Source of the DNA: Prorocentrum cordatum
Lineage: Eukaryota; Sar; Dinophyceae; Prorocentrales; Prorocentraceae
Direction: 5' to 3'
DNA: 64,000 nt
Assembly: GCA_963575745.1 (NCBI GenBank)
Contig: CAUYUJ010019618.1
Coordinates: 111,322-175,321, forward strand
The translations under genes were made by a program, and so were the position numbers. Numbering within the stretch: the first letter of the stretch is position 1; every line of letters starts with the position of its first letter. The notes beneath the pieces were generated by a model that was not told the DNA's origin, did no database searches, and was given only the letters and a program-made list of their open reading frames with translations. This document shows positions 1 through 10,387 of the stretch, piece by piece.

Positions 1-962
1 ATGTGGAAGTCGGCTTTGAAGACCCACGGGATGTCGGCATAGAAGCCCGTCGCCTCCACCCAGCTGAGGCGGTACCGCAGGGCCGAGGGCAGCGAGGACG
101 CCGACTCGTCGGCCTGCAAGCCGTCTCGCACCAGGATCGCCGCCCCGCCTGAGGTCGCCTGGGGCCCCTGCTTGTCCGACAGCACTGCCTCGGGGAGGAA
201 GGCCACGTCTCCCAGGCCGCGGCCCTGAGCCGCCGCACTGGGCAGGCTCTGATGCGGGAGCCTCGTCTCCAGCAGCGCCACCACGTCGGGCCAGTAGTTG
301 CGCGTCTGGAAGAAGGCCTCAATGGTCTCAAAACCCCTGCTCCACGCGTGGCAGTTGCAGCCGAGCAAGACGAGGCCAGCCCGCAGCTGCTGGCCTCCTG
401 CCCCGTCAACCGTCGGCGCCTTGCAGATGACGGCTGCCACGCGGACTGCGCGTTGGCCAGCGCCTGGCACAGGGCACGCCGCGCCCCTGGTCGCGGGACC
501 CTCCGCCCCCACCAGGACTGGAGGGGGGACCTGGCCCCACGCTCCAGCGCTCCTCATCGACGTCGGCGGGCGGCTGGCCAGCACGGGAGGTGACCGCCGC
601 TGAGGAGGTGGCCGTCCCTGGACCCCTCCGGTTGCCAGCGGGGAGTGCCCCTGCCCATCACCATCGGGGCCGAGAGCTGCGACGACGTGGGGCTGAATCC
701 CACCGCTCACGGCCCCTGACTGGCCGTCGGGGGGCCACCTCGGTGTTCCCGACCGCACCAGTTGGCTACTTCGGGCAAGGGTGCTCGGCGCCGCCCGCCG
801 CCTGCGAGGGCCGCGGGCGCGCCAGCGGCCAGAACAGCGCCTCCTCCCCCTGTCCCAGCAGCTGGGCCCTCGCACGCCCCAAGGGGAGGGCGCTCCGCTG
901 TCCCAGACGTCGAGGTCGGCGGAGGATACAGCCCACTCCGACGCTCTCGCGTCACCCACGGC
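1..962 (-). CDS. APE-type endonuclease domain, partial (LINE ORF2-like)
   Basis: The frame whose codons have low ends at multiples of 3 is open from about 962 down to base 1 and runs off the window. It has a Pro/Gly/Arg-rich linker, then (about 430 to 1) an apurinic-type endonuclease start. Visible pieces are LLGCNCHAW, then DVVALLETRL, whose Glu fits the metal-binding Glu of the family (usual form QETR), then GGAAILVRDG. In LINEs this domain nicks target DNA to prime reverse transcription. It overlaps the end of the upstream ORF in another frame, so it may be translated after a frameshift or may mark an indel. No start codon was assigned. Confidence 0.7.
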
Positions 963-2250
963 GCGGCCCGCACCCAGCAGCAGGAGGAACCACAGCAGCC
1001 GCAGCCACCAAGGGGTCGCTGTCCGTGAGGGCCGCCCCTTGCCCAGCGAGGGCCTTAGCGAGGCACGGCTCCACCTGAGGCCACGTGCCCAGGGTCGCCC
1101 CGTGCTGGCCGCGGGCCGCTGCAGGGCCGTAGGGCCCGTCCACTGACCTGGCCCGCGGGCCTGGCGGCCCAGCCATGGTAGGCCCTGTCTGCGGGGCTGC
1201 CGCGGGCGGGGCGGCCGCGGGCCCCCCAGAGGCCACGATGTCAAGCGGCATGTCGTCATCCTCGGACGCGAAGCCATCATCCCCGACACTGTCGCCCCAA
1301 CGCGTCCTGGCCGAGCTGCTGCGGGGCCTGAGCACCTCGGCGACCGCCTCCTTCTGCGTGTTGAGAATCCCGACGATCTCGGAAACCCGAGGGGGCAGCT
1401 CGGACCCGTGCTGCTGGAGGAGATCCGAAAGGGCGCCGACCTGAGTGAGCAGCCCTTGGACGGCGTCCCCAAGCGGGCTCGGAGCACCTCCGACGGCCGC
1501 GTTGGCCCGCTGGATCGCCTGCTGCGTGACCTTGGCTCTGGTCTCCTCCAGCTCGGCAATCTGCCCCGCGACCTCGTCCACTCCCAACTCGGCTGCCGAC
1601 AGCTGCTCCTGCTTCTCCGCGATAAGCTCGCGCAGCTCGGACGCCTGCAGCTGGAGCTTCTCCTTCTTGGTGCGCGCCGCGGCCAGCTGGCGCTCGACTT
1701 TCTGAATGGCGTTGGCCTCGATGTGGAGCACCGAGTGAGGCGGGCGCTCCGTCCGCTGGGCATCCTGGACGGCCAACGCGCAGGCGGCGACCTGGTCCTT
1801 GCCCAGCTGGAGGGCGCTCTCCACCTCACGCTGGAAGTCCGCCGAGAGCCCGAGCGCCAGGGCCCCCTGGAGCTTGTCGACGCGCTCCCTGGCCGCCACG
1901 AGCTGCGCCTGCAGCTCCACGAACTGGGTCTTGGCCTCTCCCCAGGGCCGCCCACGTCGTGCCCTGCTGTTGGGGGGGCTGCTGGGCGCGGTGCTCCCCG
2001 AGAGGGCCCGCTGGGAGGCCAAGCGCCTCGCTGCCCGCTGTTCAGCCCTTCCCCTGGGTTGCTGAACGAACCCGTCAGCGTCCACTCTCGGGGGGCCCTT
2101 GTCGGTACGGTACCCCTTCGTCCATGGGGGAGCACTGGTGCCGCAGACCTTGCACGTCCAACGCTTGTCACACCAGTTCCAAGCGTTGCAGCCACGCTTA
2201 GCACACAGCCAGTACGCCCGCCTGGCCAGCCCCGAGGCACCCTCCGACAT
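952..2250 (-). CDS. LINE ORF1-like protein: zinc ribbon plus coiled coil
   Basis: About 432 aa from an ATG at 2250 (starts MSEGASGL), chosen because it follows the spliced-leader copy by a plausible 5' UTR; the open frame itself extends through the SL to 2532. Near the N-terminus is a Cys/Trp cluster, CAKRGCNAWNWCDKRW followed by CKVCG, which looks like a small zinc ribbon. The middle third (about residues 110-260) is rich in Glu, Gln, Ala, Leu and Lys in heptad-like order and is probably a coiled coil. The tail is acidic then Pro/Ala-rich. Such proteins precede endonuclease/RT in dinoflagellate LINEs (recalled, not searched). Binding of element RNA is inferred. Confidence 0.65.
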   Translation of the reverse strand: MSEGASGLARRAYWLCAKRGCNAWNWCDKRWTCKVCGTSAPPWTKGYRTDKGPPRVDADGFVQQPRGRAEQRAARRLASQRALSGSTAPSSPPNSRARRGRPWGEAKTQFVELQAQLVAARERVDKLQGALALGLSADFQREVESALQLGKDQVAACALAVQDAQRTERPPHSVLHIEANAIQKVERQLAAARTKKEKLQLQASELRELIAEKQEQLSAAELGVDEVAGQIAELEETRAKVTQQAIQRANAAVGGAPSPLGDAVQGLLTQVGALSDLLQQHGSELPPRVSEIVGILNTQKEAVAEVLRPRSSSARTRWGDSVGDDGFASEDDDMPLDIVASGGPAAAPPAAAPQTGPTMAGPPGPRARSVDGPYGPAAARGQHGATLGTWPQVEPCLAKALAGQGAALTDSDPLVAAAAVVPPAAGCGPRRG

Positions 2251-2405
2251 GGCGGCACACCGAGGGACTGACTGCTGCTCGGCCGAGACTCTCGGCCCTG
2301 CAGGAACGAGGAGAACCAAAATAGGCGAAGCTTCTGGCTCTTGGCGAAGCGCCCCTCGCGCTCCAGAACGCCCGACGGACTCGCGGTCGTCGGGTGCGCC
2401 ATGGC

Positions 2406-2427
2406 CTTGAGCCAAAATGGCTACGGA
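2406..2427 (-). other. Spliced-leader relic, perfect 22/22
   Basis: Read on the minus strand the segment begins TCCGTAGCCA and ends GGCTCAAG with TTTT between, matching the dinoflagellate SL consensus (DCCGTAGCC...) at all 22 positions. Genomic SL copies joined to coding sequence are known in dinoflagellates as signs of mRNA recycling by retroposition. Here it marks the 5' end of the LINE-like element. Confidence 0.93.
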
Positions 2428-2816
2428 CCGTGCTCTGGTGTGGTCTGCCGTGCTCCGGTTGGTCTGCCGTGCTCTTCTGTGGTCTGCCGTGATCCTATGG
2501 GGTCTGCCGTTGTTCGGCCGTCTTGAGGGCACTCTTCCTGCATAGTCTGCCGTGCTCCTCGTCTTGGTCTGCCGTGCTCCTCGTCTTGGTCATCCTTTCC
2601 GTCGTCTTGAGGGCGCTCTTGGTGCCTGGTCTGCCGTGCTCCTCGTCTTGGTCTGCCGTGCTCCTCTCGGTTCCTAAGCCTGGTCCGCCGTGCTCCTCGA
2701 GGTGGTCTGCCGTGCTCCTCTCGGTTCCTACGCGCGGTCTGCCGTGCTCCTGTGAGGAGCACGGCAGACCACAGGAGCAAGGCAGACCACACAGGAGCAC
2801 GGCAGACCACACCTCG
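2428..2816. repeat. Tandem/inverted repeats of GGTCTGCCGTGCTCC
   Basis: The motif GGTCTGCCGTGCTCC recurs about a dozen times with variable spacers. From about 2754 the copies are in the opposite orientation (GAGCACGGCAGACCAC), so the block can fold back. Frames read from it on both strands are repeat artefacts. Confidence 0.85.
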
Positions 2817-2817
2817 A

Positions 2818-3150
2818 TTTTTTGAGGATGTCTCGAGCGAAATGGCCGTGGTCTGCCGTGCTCCACACGGGAGCACGGCAGACCACCTGCTCATTTTCTG
2901 AGGACGTCCCGAGCGAAAACGTCTTTTTTGACATAAAAGGTTCTAAAACACCTCTGTCGGCATCTCATTTTTTCGAGGATGTCTCGAGCGAAACGCTCAT
3001 TTTTCATGCATAACAAAAATTTTTGATATTTTTCAACATCCCGATTTTTTGAGGATGTCTCGAGCGAAACCGTCATTTTTGACATAAGACGTCTTAAACG
3101 ATAGCCTCCAACACCTCGATTTTTCGAGGATGTCTCGAGCGAAATGGCCA
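2818..3150. repeat. 75-76 bp tandem repeat, five copies
   Basis: The core GAGGATGTCTCGAGCGAAA starts at 2824, 2900, 2975, 3051 and 3126, a period of 75-76 bp. On the minus strand the unit reads as about 25 codons containing FARDIL or ISLETSS depending on frame. Related cores occur near 12005 (plus) and 61545 (opposite orientation). Confidence 0.9.
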
Positions 3151-3170
3151 TTTTGGGAAATCCGCCAACG

Positions 3171-3211
3171 AACGGCGCCGTGCAGCCCCGCAACCCATAG
3201 ATATAAATATA

Positions 3212-3249
<38 letters not shown>

Positions 3250-3460
3250 CTCAAGGATTCAGCCAGAACGTCCCGCTTGCTTCTCGTACCTCGAAGACGC
3301 TTCCCGTCATCCGCCAACGAAAAATCCCGTGCAGCGCGGCAACCCATAGAAAGATATAAAGATATATATATATATATATATATATTTACTCAAGGATTCA
3401 GCCAGAACGTCCCGCTTGCTTCTCGTACCTCGAAGACGCTTCCCGTCATCCGCCGGCCTC
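3171..3460. repeat. 139-bp tandem duplication with (TA)n tracts
   Basis: Two copies of a segment beginning with the CAACCCATAG stretch, then a (TA)n microsatellite, then TACTCAAGGATTCAGCC and a run to TTCCCGTCATCCGCC. The TACTCAAGG anchor is at 3248 and 3387. TA tracts (about 3203-3246 and 3363-3385) differ in length between copies. Confidence 0.85.
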
Positions 3461-4190
3461 CTTCAAGTTGGGCACGGGGGACTATGTTTACATACTAAAA
3501 GAGAACCCTGGGCCCACGCCCTTTCCGGGAAAAAATACAACAACTTAAACAAGTGCCCTTTTGCACGCGCCCCTGCTTCTGCCGATATGGAGGGTAGGGG
3601 GGGCACGATAGCTTGCTCGGCGCGGGTGGGTAGGGGGGCCGAGTTGTCAAACCCTTCACATGCCACGGACTCGGCGCGGGCCAGCCTGCAAACGCAGCAC
3701 GTTTCACATGTGACGGACTCGGCGCGGACCTGGGGATGCCTTCGTGGGCGGCGGCCCCAGCAGCGTGCAGTAGCAACGGTAATTGGTGGGACAAAACATG
3801 TTGGCTCTTTCGGTTCGAGACGCAACCTCTAGTTCCAACTAGCCCAACAAAAGACACCCGCGCGCTTAAAGGCCGAGCTCGGGCTGCGTGTGAAGAGGCA
3901 CGGAGAAGGCTCAAACGCCCTTGGCTCGTACCGCCTACTGCAGGGCAGAGTGGGAAGGAGGATCAAACGCCACTTGCCCTGGCACCCCTGAGCGAAGGCC
4001 GCGTTGCGCGTAATCATACCTTCCAATGGCGGGCGCGCCAAGCTGCTAGTTTGACACCGAAACTATTTGAAACCCGCGCGCGGCCATTTTCAAAACCACC
4101 ATGAAACATTTTCAACTTCAGCACCGCGCGGCCCGCAAGCGGCCTAGAACCATGAGAAAACCATTTCATCATTCTTAATCTGATCCCCGA
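3461..4190. other. No gene recognised; short GC-rich repeats
   Basis: Contains three copies of a GACTCGGCGCGG-type motif between 3610 and 3735. Open frames on both strands lack domain features. No RNA gene or regulatory element was recognised. Confidence 0.5.
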
Positions 4191-4194
4191 CATG

Positions 4195-7100
4195 CCCGTG
4201 ACCCTATCCAGGGTGGCCCCGGGAAGGTCGCCCCGGGAGGGTGGCCCCGGGAGGTGGCCCGGGAGGGCGGGCCCGAGAGGGTAGGCCCGGGAGGGTAGCC
4301 TGGGAGGGTATCGGGAGGGGGGGTGGGCCCGGGAGAGTGGGCCCGGGAGTGTGCTCTGGGAGGGTGGCCCGGGAGGGTGGCCCGGGAGGGTGGGCCCGGG
4401 CGGGTGGCCCGAGAAGGTAGGCCCGGGAGGGTGGCCCGGAAGGGTGGCTCCGGGAGGGTGGCCCGGCGGGTGGCCCTGGGAGGGTTAGGCCCGGGGAGGG
4501 TGGCCCGTAGAGGGGGGCCCGGGGAGAGTGGCCCGGGAGGGATGGCCGCAGAGGGTGGCCCGGGAGGGTGGGTCCGGGAGGGTTGGGCCCGGCGAGGGCG
4601 GCCCCGGGGGGTGGAGCCCGGGAGGGTGGCCCAGGGGGTGGCCGGGGAGGGTTGGGCCCGGCAGGGGTGTTGGCCAGGAGGGGGGGGCTTGGGAGGGTGC
4701 GCCCGGAATGGTGGCCCGGGAGGGTGGCCCGGGAGGGTGGCCAGGGAGGGTGGCCCGGGAGGGTCCCCGAGGGTGGGGCCCGGGAGGGGGGCCCGGGAGG
4801 GTGGGCCTGGGAGGGTGGCCCTGGGAGGGTGGCCCGGCAGGGTTCCCGAGGGTGGGGCCCGGGAGGGTGGCCCTGGAGGGTGGCCCGGGAGGGTGGCCCG
4901 GGAGGATGGGCACGGGAGGGTCCCCGACGGGTGGGGCCTGGGAGGGTCCCCCAGGGTGGGCTCGCGCAAGCGCGACGGGAGGAGGAGGAGGGAGGGGGAG
5001 GGAGACAGGGGGGAGAAGGATGGAGGGATGGAGGGGGGATGGAGGGGGGAGGGTGGCATGGGAGGGTGGCCCGGGAGGGTTGGCCCGGGAGGGTGGGCCC
5101 GGGAAGGTGTGCCCAGGAGGGTGGCCCGGGAGGGTGGCCCGGGAGGGTGGGCCCGGGAGGGTGGCCCTGGAGGGTGGCCTGGGAGGGTGGGCCCGGGAGA
5201 GTAGCCCGGGAGAGTGGGCCCAGGAGGGTGGGCCCGGGAAGGTGGGCCCGGGAGGGTGGGCCCGGGAGGGTGTGGCCCGGGAGGGTGGCCCGGGAGAGTG
5301 GCCCGGGAGGGTGGCCCGGGAGGGTGGCCCGGGAGGGTCCCCGAGGGTGGGGCCCGGGAGGGTGGCCCGGGAGGATGGCCCGGGAGGGTGGGCCCGGGAG
5401 GGTGGGCCCGGGACGGTGGCCCGGGAGGGTGGGCCCGGGAGTGGGCCCGCCTCGGAGGGTGGGTTGGGCCGGAGAGTGGGCCCGGGACGGTGGGGCCCGG
5501 TTCTGAGCTTTGGAGGATGGCTCCGGGTAGGGTTTGCGGAGGAGTGGCAGAGGGTTGGAGCCCTGGAGGGCGGGCCCGGGAAGGGTGGAGCCCGGGAGGG
5601 TGGGCCCGGGAGGGTGGGCTCGGGAGGATGGCCCGGGAGGGTGGCCCGGGGTGGCCCGGGAGGGTGGCCCGAGAGGGTGGCCCCGGGAAGGTGGCACGGG
5701 AGGGTGGGCCCGGGAGGGTGGGCCCCGAGAGGGTGGGCCCGGGAGGGTAGGCCCGGGAGGTGGGCCCGGGAGGGTGGGCCCGGGAGGGTGGTCCAGGAGA
5801 GCAGCCCGGAAGGGTGGCCCGGGAGGGTGGCCGGGGAGGGTGGTCGCGGGAAATGGCCCGGGAGGGTGGTTCGAGAGGGTGGCCCGGGAGGGTTGATATG
5901 GAAGGGTGGGCCTGGGAGGATGGCCCAGGATTGTGGCCCGGGAGGGTGTGCCCTGGAGGGTGGCCCGGGAGGGTAACCCGGGAGGGTGGCCCGGGAAGGT
6001 GGCCCGGGAAGGTGGCCCGGGAAGGTGGCCCGGGAAGGTGGCCCGGCAGGGTGGCCCGGGAGCGTGGCCCTGGAGAGTGGCTCCAAGAGGGTGGCCAGAG
6101 AGGGTGGCCCGGGGAGGGTGTCCCGGGAGGGTGGGCCCGGGAGGGTGGCCGCGGGAGAGTGGCCCGGGAGGGTCCCCGAGAGTAGGGCCCGGGAGGGTCG
6201 GGCCCGGGAGGGTGGCCTGCGCATGGGAGGGTGGCCCGGGAGGGTGGCCGGGGAGGGTTTCCGAAAGTGGGGCTCGGGAGGGTGGGGCCCTGGAGGGTGG
6301 GCCCGGGAGGGTGGCGCCCAGGAGGGTCGCCCAGGAAGGTAAGCTTGGGAGGGTGGCCTGGGAGGGTCCCCCGGGGTGGGCTTGGGAGGGTGGCCCGGGA
6401 GGGTGGCGCCGAGGGTGGCGCGTTTTGTCAGGGTTATTGGCGGGTGTTGCAGCCCGGGAGGGTGGGCCCCGGGTGGCCGGGGGGTGGCCCCAGGAAGGGT
6501 GGGCCCGCGGCGAGGGTCTCCGAGGGTTTGGCCCGGGAGGGTGGCCCGGGAGGGTGGCCCGGGAGGGTGGGCCCGGGAGGGTCGCCCTGCGGGTAGGGTC
6601 GCCCTGCGGCGATGGTGGGGCCCGGAATGGGTGGCCCGGTGAGGGGGGGGGGCGCGGGAGGGTGGGGCCCGGCGGGTGGCCCGGGGGAGGGTTGGTATCG
6701 GCGAGGGTGGCCCGGGAGGGTAGCCGGGTGGGTGTGCGCCCCGCGAGGGTGGCGGGAGGGTAGCCCGGGAGGGGTGGCGCCCGAGAGCCGAGAGGGTGGC
6801 CCGGGAGGGTAGGCCCGGGAGGGTGGCCCGGGAAGGTGGCCCGGGAGGGTGGCCCGGGAGGGTGGCCCGGGAGGGTCCCCGAGGGTGGGGCCCGGGAGGG
6901 TGGGCGCGGGAGGGTCGCCCAGGAGGGTGGCCCGGAAGGTGGCCCGAGAGGGTGGCCCGGGAGAGTGGCCCGGGAGGGTGGGCTCGGGAGGGGTGGGGTC
7001 TCTGAGGGTGGAGCCCGGGAGGCTGGCCCGGAAGCGCCCATGGAGGGTGGCCCGGGAGGCTCGAGCCCCGGGAGGGTGGCTCGGGAGGGGTGGCCCGGGA

Positions 7101-7337
7101 GGGTCCCCGAGGGTGGGGCCCGGGAGGGTGGCCCGGGAGGGTGGGCCCGGGAGGGTGGGCCCGGGAGGGTGGCCCGGGAGGGTGGCCCGGGAGGGTGGCC
7201 CGGGAGGGTGTGCTCGGGAGGGTGGCCCGAGAGGGTGGGCCCGGGAGGGTGGGCCCGGGAGGGTGGGCCCGGGACGGTGGCCCGGTGGCCCGGGAGGGTG
7301 GCCCGGGAGGTGGCCCCGGGAGGGTGGCCCGGGAGGG
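4195..7337. repeat. GC-rich minisatellite (CCCGGGAGGGTGG-type), about 3.1 kb
   Basis: Continuous 12-13 bp units of GGTGGCCCGGGAGG with many point variants, G-rich on the plus strand, plus higher-order inserts such as GCGCAAGCGCGACGGGAGG near 4965. Each unit contains the palindrome CCCGGG. All frames stay open because the unit lacks stops, giving long Pro/Gly/Arg 'proteins' on both strands that I do not regard as genes. It stops at the left terminus of cassette 1 and resumes in the same orientation at 16996. Confidence 0.95.
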
Positions 7338-7385
7338 TACCTTGAGATTCCAAGGTCGATCTATAGTGCGGGGTCGAACTATAAT
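7338..7385 (+). repeat. Left terminal inverted repeat, cassette 1
   Basis: Begins TACCTTGAGATTCCAAGG, continues with GGTCGATCTATAGT and ends GGTCGAACTATAAT. It is the reverse complement of 16948-16995 with one mismatch. A further TAGATCGACC (7386-7395) makes a palindrome with the internal GGTCGATCTA, so the end carries repeated, inverted GGTCGAWCTATA boxes as often seen at transposase-binding ends. Confidence 0.9.
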
Positions 7386-7619
7386 TAGATCGACCTGGCA
7401 CTTTCCTTGGGTCGCACTATACTCCAACCCATGATTTTTGGCCAGGTCGTACTTTTCTTCGCTCGCGCATTGTTAAGGATCCCCTGAGTGAGGGGGCATG
7501 CGTCCCCTGAGCGAGGGGTATCGGCTGCATCACATTGCGCGCATGTTACAACATCCCGCAGCTGCGAAGGCTCGACGGCACATAGCGCTACTCTTGCTTG
7601 CGCGCACTGGGGGTGGGCA

Positions 7620-9025
7620 GTGGTCAAGGGCAAGACGGAGGTGAAGATACGGGCTTCTTCTGTGACAGAGGAACAGTTGAAGCCGCTCGTGAAACAGCAC
7701 ATTGATCTCATCGAAAAATGCCAACTGCAAGGGGGCATAGATGACTTCATGAAGAACAACATGCCGTTTCTCTTGCCGCTTGCGCAGCTCACCACACGCG
7801 TCAAATGGAAGAACCACCAGGACGTCGTGTTGAAGCAGAAGCCGAACATGCACCAGGAAGAGTGTAGGCGTTTCTGCCAGGAGGTGGCCAACGCTTTCAG
7901 CCATGTTTGCAACAAGTTCTACATCGCCAAGACGGGGGGGAAGCTGGAGGCGCACGCAAAAATGCTTGGGGCGGCAATGGGGCTGCAGCCTGGCAGGGCA
8001 AGCCCAAGCACAGGAGAGAGCAAAAAACGCGCCGACAGCAGCTCCGACATAGAGATGAACCCTCCAAAATCTTCCACGGCCGCCGCGTCGTTCAGCGCAG
8101 ATGGGGGCAGCAGGCGCAACGTCATCAAGAACGCCTTCGGCATCAGCCAGCCTCCGAAACCGGCAGGGAAGAAACAGAAGGTTGCCACGTGGAGCCCGAT
8201 GGTGGTGTTCTCGTCGCAGGAGGACGTCGAGCTCGCTGACCCGCCCGCCGCGGCCCCGAAGGAGGATCGGAGGGGGCGGGCAGGGTGGGGGGGGGAGGGG
8301 AGCAGTTTTGATTTTTCACGGCGTAACCGAACCCCTTCGGGAGGGGAGCTCGGGAGGGGCAAGTGAGAGACCCGCCCCAGGATCCCCTGGCCACGTATTT
8401 CGATTTCAACTCCGAGCCGATGTGCATGGTGATGAAGTTCGCAGACAGGGAGGAGCGGGGAACACTGACGAAAGGAGGCGATGGTGTCTTGGATGCCGTG
8501 TTTCCCGACGGCAGGACGGAGAAGACGGAGCAGCCCAACGCCCTCCTGGCAGCAAGAGCGGCAGCCGCGCAGGCGAAGGCGAAAGCGCGCAAAAAAGGGA
8601 AGCCAGCAGGACATGTAGTGGCAAAGAAGCCTGCAATGAGAAAGCCCAGTGCAGCCGCCGCGAACACGGAGACGGACCAGGACGATGAGGGGGAGGAGGA
8701 AGAGCAGCTGGAACCCGATGAGCCCGTGGATGCTGCAGATGAGCCCTCGGTCGGCGCTGGGCCCCCCGCTGGCCACGCCGATCGCGGGTGCAGCGTGATG
8801 TACTACAAGAGGGACCACTCTATCGGGTTGAAGCGGACGCACGGTGAGAAGAACCAGTTTGTGAGTTTCGGCGGGAAAAAGTACAAGGACACCTTGGACG
8901 AGGCCACGCTCAGGGAGTTCGGCGCAGAGCTGAAGAAGGCCTTGGTCGACGGCACCGTGGCTGACACCAAGGAAGCTGCTAAGGCGGAGGCTGAGCGCTT
9001 AGTGGCACAGCGCTTGGGCGACTAA
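7620..9025 (+). CDS. A1: helical protein with acidic, Ala/Glu-rich tail (unknown function)
   Basis: Two exons built by eye: about 7620-8264 and 8381-9025. Exon 1 encodes a Lys/Glu-rich helical domain (VVKGKTEVKIRASSV..., then LIEKCQLQGGIDDFMKNN). Exon 2 starts DPLATYFDFNSEP, has a Lys/Ala stretch, an acidic stretch (DEGEEEEQLEPDEP), then YYKRDHSIGLKRTHGEKNQ, and ends EAAKAEAERLVAQRLGD. The 116-nt intron holds a CCCCTTCGGGAGGGG hairpin and is flanked by AGGATC at both junctions. The true start is unclear; hairpins at 7480-7520 suggest an upstream intron. The end resembles the tail of A2 in cassette 2. No function is recognised. Confidence 0.6.
8265..8380 (+). other. Introner-like intron in A1
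   Basis: 116 nt between exon frames that join in phase 0. It contains ACCCCTTCGGGAGGGGA and ends CCCGCCCCAG. The hexamer AGGATC is present at both junctions (8263-8268 and 8379-8384), like a target-site duplication. A GC donor at 8273 (CGG then GCAGGG) is an alternative. Confidence 0.5.
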
Positions 9026-9779
9026 TCGCATCCATCCTCATCATCGCATCCATCATCATCATCATCCTTACCGTCTTCATCGCCATTGCCATCGCCATAC
9101 CCGCTGGCAGAGCGCCCTCTCCAGCGCTAGACGACACCCCCTCATCGCAGGGGCGCCCCTCCGTGAGGGGACCGCGCGATGGATTGGCGAGTGATGGAAC
9201 CCCTTAAGAGGGGAACCCCTTAAGAGGGGCTTCAGCACACTCGCGATAAGACAGGGCAACGGCCCCCTCCGAGAGGGGACCCCTCGGGGAGGGGATCAAA
9301 GGTGCGGCAGTCTGCTTACTCATTATGTGCATGGCATTGCGTTTCCTCCTCGTTCCATCCCTCTCCCATTTGCTTTCATGTTCTTCATCCGCAACCGTTC
9401 GACAGAGCTGACGCCCAGCGCGCTTGGGGGCCAGCCCCCCGCCCCGAGCTCGCGGCCATGCGGGCGCCCATCGCGTGCCTCTCGGCGCTCCAGGCCGCGC
9501 GGAAGCAGAATGCAAGGGGGGAGTTGGGGCAGGATGAGGAGAAAAGTAAGAGTGACGGCCACTTGTTTGGCCATCTGGGCGATAAAAAATCAATCCAGCA
9601 GCCGAGTTTTAGACCCACCTTTTTTAGCAAAAAAAGGGGGTCTAAAATTGAACGAATTCCTATGAAATTCCATTACATTCACCCCCCCGAAGGGCCTCCC
9701 ACGAGGCCCCCAGATTTTAGCCTTTTGAGTCTGACTAAAAACTTTCGGCCGCAACCGTTCTGGACCCCAGGCTTCCGGC
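9026..9779. other. Intergenic, with dispersed hairpins
   Basis: Contains CCCCTCATCGCAGGGG (about 9129), CCCCTCCGTGAGGGG (9158), a doubled CCCCTTAAGAGGGG (9200-9230) and CCCTCCGAGAGGGG (9262). A separate perfect-looking stem, TTTTAGACCC...GGGTCTAAAA with T- and A-runs, spans 9607-9646. No gene seen. Confidence 0.6.
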
Positions 9780-10387
9780 ATGATGATGTCGGGCGGCTGC
9801 GGCGGCGGGCTGCCTCCAGAAGGCGGTGGCGGCGGCAAGCGGCCTCGCGAGGAGCTGGGGGTACACGTGGTTAAGGCGTCCCTTCCTGAGGGGATCCGTT
9901 TACAGAGAAGGGGATCCGTTTACAGAGACCCCTGCCAGAGGGGATTTATCGATAGAACCTCCCCTTCCTGAGGGGATTCATTCACAGAGACCCGTGACCC
10001 TTCCTGAAGGGATTGATTTACAGAGTCACCCTGCAGGACGGGCACGCGCCTGTCTTTGAGGTCGACGACGACGACAGCGAGGCGGAGGAGGAGTTCATGC
10101 TGGACTTCCAGGACCCCAGAAAGCGGTACACCCGCTCGTCCCACCGCTTGTGGCTTCGCAAGATGAACTGCAAGAAGTGTTGGCAGTGCGGCAAACGCAC
10201 CTTCTTCTCGGTGTGCGTTGGCAAGACGTGCCAGGAACACCACGCGACCCAGTGGTTCCACGAGCACGGCGACCGCGACCGCAACGGGAGGAGGTGGAGG
10301 GGCGGCAAGAGCGAGGTCGCCAGAGCCAGGCAACGCAAGGGTGCAAGTGGTGGGGAGGGGGGGGAACCCTCAAACATTGAGGAATGA
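9780..10387 (+). CDS. C1: acidic Cys-rich zinc-binding protein
   Basis: Proposed exons 9780-9870 (three ATGs in a row, Gly-rich start) and 10026-10387; joining GTACACGTG-G to TCACCCTG keeps frame. Exon 2 has an acidic stretch (EVDDDDSEAEEEFMLDF) followed by a zinc-type cluster: NCKKCWQCGKRTFF, SVCVGKTC, then HHATQWFHEHGDRD, giving several Cys and His ligands. The Arg-rich tail RNGRRWRGGK could bind nucleic acid. The 155-nt intron (9871-10025) is made of four copies of a hairpin unit. A further short exon near 10458-10540 (HWQRRCDAREAVLVG) and the coiled-coil exon at 10642 may belong to the same gene. Confidence 0.55.
9871..10025 (+). repeat. Intron of C1 made of four hairpin units
   Basis: The unit is CCCTTCCTGAGGGGAT, then YCRTTYACAGAG. 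It recurs at about 9879, 9913-9930, 9961 and 9999 with variation. Each unit ends in ACAGAG, so each brings its own potential 3' splice site. Confidence 0.7.

Larger units (their letters stand above)
1..2427 (-). mobile_element. 5' part of SL-tagged LINE-like retroelement
   Basis: On the minus strand a perfect spliced-leader copy (2406-2427) is followed by a zinc-ribbon/coiled-coil ORF and then an endonuclease frame that leaves the window at base 1. This order (SL, ORF1-like protein, endonuclease) is what a trans-spliced LINE mRNA copied back into DNA would give. The 5' edge is placed at 2427 because upstream sequence turns at once into an unrelated tandem repeat. The reverse transcriptase would lie outside the window. 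Whether the copy is active is unknown; the two frames differ, so a frameshift or a separate ORF is involved. Confidence 0.75.

Noticed and set aside
4204-7401. Minus-strand frames of about 1000 codons rich in Pro/Gly/Arg/Leu
   Set aside because: They lie wholly in the 12-13 bp minisatellite, which has no stop in several frames on both strands.
7412-7425. CACTATACTCC as a CACTA-type terminus of cassette 1
   Set aside because: It lies inside the terminal repeat and has no inverted partner at the right end.
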